64,000 nucleotides of DNA from FEN-1219 sp963744305 (GTDB lineage: Bacteria; Pseudomonadota; Gammaproteobacteria; Steroidobacterales; Rariloculaceae): positions 102,164 through 166,163 of the forward strand of contig CAVUTF010000022.1 of NCBI GenBank assembly GCA_963744305.1, in the 5' to 3' direction. Positions 46,042 to 55,061 of this stretch are shown here, one piece after another; the first letter of the stretch is position 1, and every line of letters starts with the position of its first letter. The translations under genes and the position numbers were made by a program. The notes beneath the pieces were generated by a model. The model was not told the DNA's origin, did not search any database, and worked only from the letters and a program-made list of their open reading frames with translations.

Positions 46042-46953
46042 TTGAGCCATGTCACTATGGTCGCGGCGAAACCTACGCGCGGCTGCCTGGTCCCGGTTCC
46101 GGCGAATGCGTACTGGGCCGTCGGGCCGGACAACCATCGGATCTCGAGTTGGACGTTGCACGAGGAGTCGATGACCATCGGCCGCTCGAGCGAGTGCAAC
46201 GTCGTCGTTCGCGACGCGAGCGTCTCGCGCCGCCACGCGATCCTGACGTGGGACGACGGCAAGCTCCTGCTCACGCACTTGAGTCTCACGAGCCCCACGC
46301 TGTTGAACGGCGTGCCGGTCCGCAAGGAAGAGCCCGTCGAGCTCACTTCGACGGACAAGCTGCAGATCGGCGGTGCGCACTTCGAGGTGCTGCTCTGGAG
46401 CGCCGACAACGACGCAGAGACCAAGCCGCACGCGCCGCCGCGCGCGCTCGCGGTCGTCCTCGCGGCCGACGTGGTGGGCTATACGGCGATGTGCAAACGC
46501 GACGAGTCCGGAACGTTACAGCGTTTCCACGAATGTTTGCGAATCTTTCGGGCGCAAGCGCAGCGTCATCGCGGCCGAGTGCTCGATACCGGCGAGAAAG
46601 GTGACTGCGTCTACAGCCTGTATCACAGCGTCGTGCTGGCGCTGTCCGCCGCCGTCGCGATTCGCTCGAGCATCGTCGCGTTGAACGAAGCCGTTCCGGA
46701 AGATGGCAGGATCAACTTCCGCTACGGAATGCACTGCGGCGATGTGCTCGTCGAAGGGGAGGGCATTCGCGGCGATGCCATCAACACCGCGGCGCATCTG
46801 CAAGAGGACGGCGAGCCCAACGAGATCATGGTTTCGGCCCGCATGCAGCAAGAGGCCGAGGCGCATCTGGAGTTTCGATTCGAGGCGGTCCAACGGCCCG
46901 GTGCCGGGCATTCGGCCGCCGTCGCGTACCGGCTGCTCGTGGCCGGAAAGTGA
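46042..46953 (+). CDS. FHA domain - class III adenylate/guanylate cyclase protein
   Basis: This cytosolic protein of about 300 residues has an N-terminal FHA phosphothreonine-binding domain (MTIGRSSECNVVVRD, SVSRRHAIL, LLNGVPV). A class III cyclase homology domain follows. Metal-ligand Asps appear in VVLAADVVGYTAM and KGDCVYSLY; FRYGMHCGDVLVEGEGIRGD and AINTAAHLQ follow. The transition-state Arg expected in NxAARL is His here, so activity may be weak or lost. The start is uncertain: TTG at 46042 or ATG at 46057. The FHA domain suggests a readout of protein phosphorylation, which suits the kinase-like neighbours. Confidence 0.85.
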   Translation: MSHVTMVAAKPTRGCLVPVPANAYWAVGPDNHRISSWTLHEESMTIGRSSECNVVVRDASVSRRHAILTWDDGKLLLTHLSLTSPTLLNGVPVRKEEPVELTSTDKLQIGGAHFEVLLWSADNDAETKPHAPPRALAVVLAADVVGYTAMCKRDESGTLQRFHECLRIFRAQAQRHRGRVLDTGEKGDCVYSLYHSVVLALSAAVAIRSSIVALNEAVPEDGRINFRYGMHCGDVLVEGEGIRGDAINTAAHLQEDGEPNEIMVSARMQQEAEAHLEFRFEAVQRPGAGHSAAVAYRLLVAGK

Positions 46954-46956
46954 AGG

Positions 46957-46981
46957 GGGGTCAGGCACGGTGCCTGACCCC
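46957..46981. repeat. Dispersed palindromic (REP-like) repeat, copy 4: minimal unit
   Basis: GGGGTCAGGCAC and GTGCCTGACCCC form a perfect 12-bp palindrome around one base. It fits exactly between the stop codons of two convergent genes (46953 and 46984), so it may terminate both. Confidence 0.85.
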
Positions 46982-46983
46982 GA

Positions 46984-48600
46984 TTAGCGCCGCAGCGCGC
47001 CGAGCTTGCGCAGCCCACCGAGCCGATGCTCGGTCATCTGCTTGTCGTTGGACGTTCGCTTGATGAGCGACTCGAAGTGCTTCGGCGTCATCGCCGGATT
47101 GACCTTGCGGCATTGCTCGAGCGCTTGTTTGCCGCGCTCCTCGAGATCGAGCTGCCCAAGCACGTTCGCGCAGTGCATCACCGCGAGCGACAGCTTCGGC
47201 CGAAGCTCGATGGCGCCCTCCGCGGACTCGAGCGCGGGCTCGTAGCGGCCCTCGCAAACGTCCGCCACGGACTTGTGATAGAGCCAAAAGGCTACACCGG
47301 GATGGTGCGGCTCGGTCGCTAGCAGACGCGTCAAGATGCCGCGCAGCTCATTCAAGTCCTCGATACTACCGGACGCCGTTAGCGGCCACCCGAAGTACCC
47401 CCAGGCGCCGAAGTCGAAGGGTGCGTAGGTCACGGCCTTGCGCAGGCAACTGACGGCTTTACGAAAGTCGCCGCGGTAGGTGAAGACCAGGCTCACGAGC
47501 TTCAGGATGAACGGATCTTGCGGCGCGAGCGCAAGCGCCTTGGTCGCCGACTCGATCGCCGCGGCTTCGTCGGCTTTCGCATCGGCGCTCAGGCCGTTCA
47601 CGAGGCGCTCGACGAGCAACGACGCCAGCGTCGCGTGCGCCTCCGGATAGTCGGCGTCGAGCTCGATTGCCCGCTCGAGCGGTGCGATCGCATCGGCCAA
47701 CCCTTCGGCCGTGTAATCGAGCACGAACGAGCGCGCTTTCTGCACGAGCCCCCATGCATCGAGGTTGCTCGTCGACTTGTGGCGCGCGCTGCTCATCTCG
47801 GCCCGCATTTGCTGCGTCGTAAATGCGGCGACGATGGCCTCGGCGATTTCCTTCTCGACGGCGAGCAGATCCTCGCTTTTGCGGTCGTAGCTCTGCGCCC
47901 AAATCTGAGTGCCGCGTTTCGCATCGCTGAGCTCGGCGTGGACGCGCAGATTCGGCCCGCTGACCTGCAAGCTCCCTGAGATCACGTAGTCCACTTGCAA
48001 TCGCGTGCCGATCTCGCGCATGTCTACGTTGGTGTTCTTGAACACGAACGACGAGCGGCGCGCCGCAACGCGCAGCCGATCGGCTCGTGCGAGCGTGCTA
48101 TGCAGCTCCGCGGCGAACGCATCGCCCATGAACACGTTTGCCGGGTCGGCCGAGTGATTGTCGAAAGGCAGCACGGCCACGGATGCCATCGCATGACCGA
48201 GCTCGGGTGGGCTGACCGCTTCTGCCGCGGCCTCCGCGCCGGCCGGCGCAGGCGCCGCCACCGGGCGTTGCTCGGATGGAAGCACGATCTGCTCGAGCAG
48301 CCGATAACCGCGCTTCGGCACCGTCTGGATGTAGCTCGGAGTGCCGCGCTCGTCGCCGAAGACGCCCCGCAGCTCGCTGATACAGCGCGTCAGCACCTCT
48401 TCCGACGTGACGCGGCGCCAGACCTGCTCGAGCAACGTGTCGCGCTCGACGAGCTCGCCCGCGTGCTGCGCAAGGAACACGAGCACGTCCATGACTTTCG
48501 GCTGCACGTGTTGCGCGCCTTTGGGGCCCGTAATGCGGCCGGTCAGCGGCTCGACGCTGAACGCGCCGATACGAAAGCCGCGACGTAGCTTTTCATCCAT
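46984..48600 (-). CDS. Winged-helix (OmpR/CadC-type) transcriptional regulator with TPR repeats
   Basis: This 538-residue cytosolic regulator has an N-terminal OmpR-type winged helix (residues 1-105) with LVERDTLLEQVWRRVTSEEV, CISELRGVFGDE and YIQTVPKRGYRLL. A FlgO/TolB-N-like domain (about 140-260) contains VAVLPFDNHSADPANVFMGD, VDYVISGSLQVSG and GTQIWAQSYDR. C-terminal TPR units (DYPEAHATLASLLVERLVNG and others) follow. No membrane span is seen. The start at 48600 (MDEKLRRG) fits the family; the open frame continues into the intergenic region. It is divergent from the translocase-kinase gene, with phased repeats between them that are a likely binding site. Confidence 0.87.
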   Translation of the reverse strand: MDEKLRRGFRIGAFSVEPLTGRITGPKGAQHVQPKVMDVLVFLAQHAGELVERDTLLEQVWRRVTSEEVLTRCISELRGVFGDERGTPSYIQTVPKRGYRLLEQIVLPSEQRPVAAPAPAGAEAAAEAVSPPELGHAMASVAVLPFDNHSADPANVFMGDAFAAELHSTLARADRLRVAARRSSFVFKNTNVDMREIGTRLQVDYVISGSLQVSGPNLRVHAELSDAKRGTQIWAQSYDRKSEDLLAVEKEIAEAIVAAFTTQQMRAEMSSARHKSTSNLDAWGLVQKARSFVLDYTAEGLADAIAPLERAIELDADYPEAHATLASLLVERLVNGLSADAKADEAAAIESATKALALAPQDPFILKLVSLVFTYRGDFRKAVSCLRKAVTYAPFDFGAWGYFGWPLTASGSIEDLNELRGILTRLLATEPHHPGVAFWLYHKSVADVCEGRYEPALESAEGAIELRPKLSLAVMHCANVLGQLDLEERGKQALEQCRKVNPAMTPKHFESLIKRTSNDKQMTEHRLGGLRKLGALRR

Positions 48601-48704
48601 CGTCACTCTCAGATCCGGTCTAGCACGCCGGCCACGGGCGGTGAGGCGGGAGTCGATGTTAGCGATTGGCGCCGTGCGGCGGCAATACTCGGGCTTCCAC
48701 GCTC

Positions 48705-48838
48705 GATCCGCAGGAATCCGCAGGAATCCGCGGAAATCCGTCGAAAACAATCCGATAGAGATCAGTCACTTAATTGACCCCCCGGGCACACTGCTCTCCA
48801 AGGGCGGCGACGACCGCCCCACCCAAGGCAGGACGACG
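48705..48838 (+). promoter_or_regulatory. Phased decamer repeats and hairpin upstream of the translocase-kinase gene
   Basis: ATCCG occurs at 48706, 48716, 48726 and 48736, exactly 10 bases apart, and again at 48750. This is one-turn spacing as for OmpR-type regulator sites. Downstream, CACTGCTCTCCAAGG resembles the 28-nt box of the small-protein leaders and runs into a perfect GGGCGG/CCGCCC hairpin. The gene starts at 48839. Confidence 0.6.
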
Positions 48839-51274
48839 ATGAGCACGATGACCGGTTCCGAATCCTCGATGGCAGCCTCGCTGGCGCAACCCTCCTCAGT
48901 GGCAGGCGCCGAATCGCTGCCTCGGCTGTCGCCGCTGGAGCGCTTCTTCGGATTGTTCACCGCGCTGCGACCGCAGGAAGGCAAGGCGCTTGCTTTGTTC
49001 TTCGTCTACGCGCTCCTGCTGCTGATCTGCTACTACATCTTGAAGACGATCCGCGAGCCGCTGCTCCTCGACGGCGGGTCCGCCGGAGCTCAAGAGCTAC
49101 GCGTATGCGGCCGTCGCCTCGATTACAGCCGTGCTAGTGCCGGCGTACGGCGTGCTGTTCCGCAAGACCGAGCGCCGCCAGCTGGTCCGCTGGATCACGC
49201 TGTTCTTCGCCGCGAACCTCGCGGTGTTTTACGTCGTCGGACGCGCGGGTGTGGATATCGGCTTCGTCTACTACGTCTGGGTCGGCGTGTTCAGCGTCAC
49301 GATCCTCGCGCAGTTCTGGGCCCATGCCGCCCATACGTACAACGTGGAAAGCGGTCAGCGCCTCTTCCCGGTGATCATGGCCGGAGCGGCGTTGGGCGCG
49401 CTGATCGGCCCGACGCTGGCGCGCACGCTGTTCGCGGTGCTCGGCGAGTGGAATCTCATGCTGCTCGCGATGGTGCTGCTGGCCGCGACGTTGCCGCTCG
49501 TGGAGCGAACATCGAATGCGGTGCCGGCAGCCTCGCGCAACACTGGTCGGCAGGCGCAACCGTCGCCGCACGTGCTCGGCGGCTTCGCCCTCGTGATGCG
49601 AGACCGCTACCTGCATACTGCTCGCCGTGCTCGCGGTGCTGCTGAACTGCGTGAACACGAGCGGCGAAGTCATTCTCACGGAGCTCATGATTCGCGATGT
49701 GAACCTGCAGATGCTGCAAGACCCGGATCTCAGCAAGAAGGCCCTGATCGCGGCGTTCTACGGCAACTACTACCTTCTCGTGAATTCGCTGGGCCTGCTG
49801 CTCCAAGTGGGCTTGGCCGCACGGCTCTTCCGCTGGATCGGCGTGCACCGCACGATGCTGATCCTGCCGGTGATCGCCTTGATCGGCTACGGCCTGGTTG
49901 CGTTTCTGCCGATCTTCGGCATCATTCGAGCCGTGAAGATCCTGGAGAACAGCACCGAATACTCGATCGCGAACACGGTTCGCCACGTGCTGTATCTGCC
50001 GCTGCCGGCCGCTCACAAATTCGAAGGCAAGACGGCGATCGACACCTTCTTCTGGCGGCTGGGCGACGTCGCGCAGGCCGGAGTGATCTACGTCGGCCTG
50101 AACTGGCTCGGCTTCGATCTCCAGCAGTTCGCGCTGCTGAACACGGCGCTCGTGCTGGTCTGGATCGCGGTCGCGATCAAGGTCGGCCAGCGCTACACGA
50201 AAGCGGTGCCGCAGCAGCTGTCGATCAACTGGCGCGCGGTGGCCCTCGGCACGGCGGCCACGGTGGTCGCGCTGTTCGGTTTCGCACTGCCCGGGCGTGC
50301 AGCGGCCGACCAATCGCAGCTTTTCGAGCAGCACGAGCCGATCGCGATCGAAATGGTCCTCGACCTTCAGGGTCTGTGCCATGGCGACGACGAGCAGTGC
50401 GAGCGGGCGCCCGCCACGATCGTCTACCGCGACGGCGACGGCGTCGAGCACACGGTCAATGCACGCCTTCAAGTGCGCGGCAAGTGGCGCGCGGAAGGCG
50501 GCAACTGTCGCGTGCCGCCGCTGTTCGTGTTCTTCGACGGCGGAACGGCCGGCACACCGTTCGACGGCGAAACGATGCTGCCGCTCACCACTCACTGCCG
50601 CGACACAGGCGGCTACGAGCAGTATGTCCTCAAGGAATACGCGGCGTATCTGATGTACAACCTATTCACCGACAAGAGCATGCGAGTCCGGCTCGCGAAG
50701 ATCACGTACCGCGACGCGGGACGCAAAGGCCGTGAGAACGTGGTCGCGCGTTATGGGTTCTTCACGGAGCACTTCGACTCGCTGGCCGCGCGGAATGCTG
50801 CCAAGCTGATCGATGCGAAGGAGTTCAAGACGGCCGACGCCGACCCGCAGGATCTGGCCACGTTCGAGCTGTTCGAGTATCTGATCGGCAATACCGATTG
50901 GTCAGCGCTGGCCGGCCACAACGTCACGCACCTTCGCGAGGAGTCGGGCCGCGTGACGCCGGTGCCGTACGACTTCGACTTCTCGGGGCTCGTCGACGCG
51001 ACCTATGCCGGCCCACCGCCGGAGCTACCGATTCAGCGCGTCACGCAGCGGCTGTTCCGCGGCTTCTGTCACCCCGGGTTCGACTGGCAACCGACCATCG
51101 ATCGCTTCGAAGAGCGGCGCGGCGCAGATCGCAGAGATCCTCGATCAGGTGCCGGACTTGGCAGCGAAGGAACGCGAGGAAGCGCACGAGTTCATCGACA
51201 AGTTCTACGAGATCGTGAGCTCGCCCGAGCAGGTGCAAGCGAAGATCATCGACGCATGCCGCGGAGGCGTGTGA
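48839..51274 (+). CDS. ATP/ADP (NTP/NDP) translocase fused to a CotH-like kinase domain (three frameshifts)
   Basis: This protein of about 811 residues is rebuilt across indels near 49080, 49615 and 51115. The N-terminal part (about 1-460) is a multi-span Npt/Tlc-type nucleotide transporter: FYVVGRAGVDIGFVYYVWVG, KILENSTEYSIANTVRHVLY, LPLPAAHKFEGKTAIDTFFW. An extra hydrophobic span (AVALGTAATVVALFGFAL, then PGRAAAD) leads into a C-terminal CotH-like domain with RLQVRGKWR, YVLKEYAAYLMYNLFTDKS, FEYLIGNTDWSALAGHN and VPYDFDFSGLV, where the Asp, Asn and DFD residues expected of the kinase fold are kept. The junction contains no stop in any forward frame. The C-terminal part should lie outside the cytoplasm. 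Confidence 0.8.
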
Positions 51275-51281
51275 CGAGCGA

Positions 51282-51796
51282 CTACCGCCCACCCTCAGCC
51301 AAGCGGCGCTTTTCTTCGTTAGTGCCCCCGCTACCGCCTCCGACACGTAGCCGAAAATCGCGCCGATGACGATCGACAGAATCGTCGGCACGAGCGCGCC
51401 GGTCGCCGTCATCCCTTCGCCGAGCAAGATCAGGCCGGCGATGCTCGCAAAGCCGTAAACGCTTGCGGGAATCGTTGCGAGCAGCGACAACTTAGACGAC
51501 AGCACGATCACCGTCGCGCCGACGCCCACCGCCACCGGTGCAGCGAGCGCTCCGAGTCCGCCGAGCTGGCCCGCGAGCAACACCGACGCCATGCCAACCA
51601 CTGCGCCGAAGCTCATGCAAATGATGGTATTGCGCGTGCCCGTGATCTTGCCGCCGCAGTGATAGTGACAACCCCACGCGATGAAGCCTTGCCAAACCTG
51701 CAGGTTGCCCATGGCCACGGCATCGAGAAAGAAGATCCAAGTAGCGACGACGGCGAGCACACCGACCGAGACCGCGAGCGCAATGAGCGTGGGCAT
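51282..51796 (-). CDS. DUF1097 family membrane protein (3' indel likely)
   Basis: This membrane protein of about 170 residues has five or more spans. Segments are LAVSVGVLAVVATWIFFLDA, AMGNLQVWQGFIAWGCHYHC, CMSFGAVVGMASVLLAG and AIFGYVSEAVAGALTKK. It is of the DUF1097 type, function unknown. As given, the frame runs on to 51041 inside the convergent translocase gene. One base added to the AAAA near 51315 gives KKRRLAEGGR and a stop at 51282, 8 bases from the other gene's stop. I prefer that end. Confidence 0.75.
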
Positions 51797-51906
51797 GACT
51801 GTCTCCTCTTGTTTTGGTTCTTGGTAGACGTCGAATTGCGGCCGCCGGTAGTCTCGGCCAAACGCCGGGGTGGTGCAAGGCCGTGGCCTGTCAGCAACGA
51901 GTAGCG

Positions 51907-52212
51907 TCAGACTTCGGAGAATTCACCCAGCAGCGCTTCTCGGCTCGTCATCCCTTCGCATTCACGATCGAGCTCGGCGTACTGATCTGCGAAGCGCGCG
52001 CGAAAAGAACGATAAGCCTCGACGCTTGCCCAGCGGTCTATCGTGAGATAGCGCAGCGGGTTCGCGTTGTCTTGCAGCAGCACCGTGCCGACGTAACCTT
52101 CGGCGCGGTGAAAAAGGAGCACCCACGCGCCCGAGGGGCCGTAACAACGTTCAAAGTCCTCGCGGCGCGACGCGTGAACCTGAAACTCCCAGATGTAGCC
52201 GTATCGAGCCAC
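51907..52212 (-). CDS. Antibiotic-biosynthesis-monooxygenase-fold (ABM) protein
   Basis: This 101-residue protein has the dimeric alpha-beta barrel ABM fold: YIWEFQVHASRREDFERCYG, VLLFHRAEGYVGTVLLQD, RYLTIDRWASVEAYRSFRAR. Members include cofactor-free monooxygenases and many uncharacterised proteins. No substrate can be proposed. It stands between the DUF1097 gene (110-base gap with nothing recognised) and a GNAT gene, in the long minus-strand run. Confidence 0.7.
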   Translation of the reverse strand: MARYGYIWEFQVHASRREDFERCYGPSGAWVLLFHRAEGYVGTVLLQDNANPLRYLTIDRWASVEAYRSFRARFADQYAELDRECEGMTSREALLGEFSEV

Positions 52213-52227
52213 CTTGCGCCGCTGCTC

Positions 52228-52731
52228 CTAGCCCGCCTCTCGCCTCAAAGACAGCGCGTATGCCTGATCGCAGCGGCTCGCCATGTGGGTACGCTTGTAC
52301 GGAACAAAGCCGCTGCTTTTGTACAACCCGATCGCCTCCCGGAGCACCGACGCCGTCTCGGCTACGACGCGCTCGAATCCGCGCTCGCGCGCCGCTGCGA
52401 TGAGGTCATTCAAGAGCGTTCGACCGAGCCCGTGACCCCGCGCGTCCTTCAATAGGTACATCTTCCGGATCTCGGCCTCCGTTCGATCGATGGGATAGAG
52501 GCCGCCACATCCCACGACCGCACCATTCGCCGAGGTGATCACGCGAAACAATCCGCCTCTTCCTGCGTAGCTCGCGATGATGTCGTCGAGGTCCGCATCG
52601 GTGCTCGAAGGGCTTGGTGCCAAGCCGTACTCGTCGAGCACGGCGAATACCACGGCCCGAATCGCCGGTGCATCGGCGGCCACGGCTTCTCTAAGCGAAA
52701 ATCCGCGTTCAAGGTCCTTGTCGAGCGGCAC
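52228..52731 (-). CDS. GNAT family N-acetyltransferase
   Basis: This 167-residue acetyltransferase has the acetyl-CoA motif in MYLLKDARGHGLGRTLLND and the C-terminal GLYKSSGFVPYKRTHM. The pattern EAEIRKMYLLKDARGHGLG is characteristic of GNATs near small-molecule detoxification genes. It overlaps the end of the upstream ABM-like gene by 23 bases. The substrate is unknown. Confidence 0.87.
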   Translation of the reverse strand: MPLDKDLERGFSLREAVAADAPAIRAVVFAVLDEYGLAPSPSSTDADLDDIIASYAGRGGLFRVITSANGAVVGCGGLYPIDRTEAEIRKMYLLKDARGHGLGRTLLNDLIAAARERGFERVVAETASVLREAIGLYKSSGFVPYKRTHMASRCDQAYALSLRREAG

Positions 52732-53038
52732 GTTCCCTCATCGCGCAATCTTCGACCGGATCGTAGTGCGACACCACCGGAAACGGATCGTAGAAGTGGT
52801 GCAGCAAAGCCTTCCACTCCTGGTACTCCGGAGACTGCCGAAAGCCCTTTTCGTGCGCATCGAGAGACTCCCAGCGGACGAAGAGAATGTACTCGTCCCG
52901 GCGCTCGAGACAGCGCAAGAGCTCGTGGGACAGATATCCGGGCATCGAAGCGATGATTCGCTGCGCTTGCTTGAACGCGATCTCGAATTCCGCGGTGTGC
53001 CCGGGCCTGATACGCAGCGGCGCAACTTCGACGATCAC
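52709..53038 (-). CDS. ABM-fold (antibiotic biosynthesis monooxygenase-like) protein
   Basis: This 109-residue protein begins VIVEVAPLRIRPGHTAEFE, with RIIASMPGYLSHELLRCLER, YILFVRWESLDAHEKGFRQS and WKALLHHFYDPFPVVSHYDP, typical of ABM-domain proteins. The start is GTG at 53038; the frame is open to 53191 inside the next GNAT gene but lacks family sequence there. It is the second ABM-like gene in this run and is only distantly like the one at 51907. Confidence 0.78.
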   Translation of the reverse strand: MIVEVAPLRIRPGHTAEFEIAFKQAQRIIASMPGYLSHELLRCLERRDEYILFVRWESLDAHEKGFRQSPEYQEWKALLHHFYDPFPVVSHYDPVEDCAMRERAARQGP

Positions 53039-53051
53039 GACGGTTTTCGCC

Positions 53052-53486
53052 TCAACGTGCGCCCGCAAGATTCGTGATGGAGAAGTGGTGGCTGCCGATG
53101 TTGAATCGATGCCGCAAATAGAACCGATGTGCGTCGAACCGCTGCACGCCGGAATCAAGATGCAGCTGCTCACAGCCGAGCTCCCGGGCATGGGCCTTGA
53201 GCCAGTCGATCATTTCCGCTCCGGCACCCTTGGAGCGCTGGTGCTCGGCCGTCACGAGATCGTCCACGTAGATGTGCTTCCCCCAGGCGAGCTTGGTTCC
53301 GACCACGAAGCCGGCCACGCACAAGACCTCGCCGTCTGACTCTACGTAGGCGATTCGATAACCGCTTCGCATTTGCTCCTTGATCTGGGCGATCAAGGCG
53401 TCCTTGCTGAACGCCGTGCGCAGCTGCAGCAGGACACTGCTAATCCGCTCGAGCTGAGCGTCCGATTCGGCGATATCGATCTTCAT
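53052..53486 (-). CDS. GNAT family N-acetyltransferase
   Basis: This 144-residue acetyltransferase has the core IYVDDLVTAEHQRSKGAGAEM, then IDWLKAHARELGCEQLHLDSG and HRFYLRHRFNIGSHHFS, the usual ending of YhbS/PhnO-like GNATs. Its ATG overlaps the stop of the acyl-CoA synthetase gene by 4 bases, so the two are probably coupled. The substrate is unknown. Confidence 0.87.
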   Translation of the reverse strand: MKIDIAESDAQLERISSVLLQLRTAFSKDALIAQIKEQMRSGYRIAYVESDGEVLCVAGFVVGTKLAWGKHIYVDDLVTAEHQRSKGAGAEMIDWLKAHARELGCEQLHLDSGVQRFDAHRFYLRHRFNIGSHHFSITNLAGAR

Positions 53487-55035
53487 TGCGCGCGTTCCCG
53501 TTCGACGAGGATTCGCCGGAGGATTTTGCCCGAGGCGGACTTCGGAATCGCGTCGACGAACGCAACGTGGCGAATCCGCTTGTAGTACGCCACCTCCGCC
53601 TGAACGAACGCAATTACCTCGTCCGCCGTGAGCGGCCCGCGCGCGACGACGATGGCCTTCGGTACCTCGCCATCTTCGTCATCGGCCACCGGGATCACCG
53701 CGACGTCGGCGATTTGCGGGTGCTTGAGCAGCAGCGCCTCGAGCTCGGCGGGCGCCACCTGGATAGCCCTTCACCTTGATCAACTCCTTCAAACGATCGA
53801 CCACGAGGAGGTAGCCCTCATCATCGACGGCGCCGATGTCACCGGTGCGTAGCCACCCCTCGTTGTCGACCGTGATCGCGGTAGCCTCGGGATTGTTCAG
53901 ATAACCCTTCATCACCTGCGGGCCTCGAACCCACACCTCGCCGGCCTGGCCGGCGGCCGTGTCGCAGCCCGTCTCCGGATCGACGATGCGGCACTCGGTG
54001 CACGGTGCCAGGAGGCCGGCCTTGCCGCCTCGTTGCAAGCCCGGGGCCGTGTAGTGCGTGACCGGGCTCGCCTCGGTCATGCCGTAGCCTTGGCGGATCT
54101 TCACGTTCAACCGCCGCTCGACGGCGTCCGTCAATTCCGGACCCAACGGCGCGGCGCCGCTCAAGAGCCATTTCAAGTGCCTCAACTGGTAGCCGTCGAC
54201 CGCTGGGTGCTTCGCCAGAGCCACGGCCACGGGCGGAACGATGTGCGCGAGCGCGATCGGCCAGTCCTGCAGCACCTTCAAGAACGGCTCGAGCTCGAAT
54301 CGCGGCATCGTAACGATGGTCGCGCCCCGCATGAGCCCAAAGTTCAAGATGACGACCATGCCGTAGATGTGAAAGAACGGCATCACGCCGACGAGCGCCC
54401 GTATATCCGGATCCTCGACGGCGTCGATCTGCATGACGTTCGCGACCAGATTGCGATGCGTGAGCATCACGCCCTTCGGGAGGCCGGTCGTTCCTGACGA
54501 GTACGGCAACGCCACCACGTCCACGGCGGGATCGATCGCAACCGCGGGCGGGTCTGCGTCGCGCGCGATCGAGCGCGAGCGATCGCGCGCCGGGCGCGTC
54601 GTCGATCGTGATCACCTCGATCGGCCGACCCCACTCCTCGACCGCGGCGCGCGCTTTCTCCAGGAGCGCGGCGGTCGTGATGAGCAGCTTCGCGCCGGCA
54701 TCGTTGAGCTGGAACGCGAGCTCCTGCCTGGTGTTGGCAGGATTCGCCGTCGTCACGATCGCGCCGAGCCGAGCGACGGCATGGAACACGACCGCAAACT
54801 CCGGCGAGTTCGGCGAACAGAGAGCCACGACGTCGCCTTTGCGGATGCCGAGCTCCGCGAGGCCCGCGGCCACGCTTCTCACCTGCTCCAGAAGCCCGCC
54901 AAACGTTAAGGTGCGGCCGGTAACGCTGTCGACGAGCGCCGCATCATCGGCGCGCTCGGCGGCCTTCCCGAGCACCACGTCGGTGAGGGGTTGGTCCGGA
55001 ATGTTCACGTCTGGGTACGGACTGCGGAACGGCAT
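53483..55035 (-). CDS. AMP-forming acyl-CoA synthetase (4-coumarate-CoA-ligase-like, frameshifted)
   Basis: This adenylate-forming ligase has about 517 residues. It activates a carboxylic acid with ATP and transfers it to CoA. The P-loop is LPYSSGTTGLPKGVMLTHRN; other motifs are VMPFFHIYGM, RQGYGMTEASPVTHY, WLRTGDIGAVDDEGYL, VDRLKELIKVKGY and the catalytic Lys in PKSASGKILRRIL. Frames change near 54550 and near 53760, where QVAPAELEALLLKHPQIADV continues. The N-terminus FRSPYPDVNIPDQPLTDVVL resembles plant-type 4CL enzymes. The acid used is not predictable. Confidence 0.9.
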
Positions 55036-55061
55036 GGGGTGCGTTTCCTCGTTGTTCAGCG

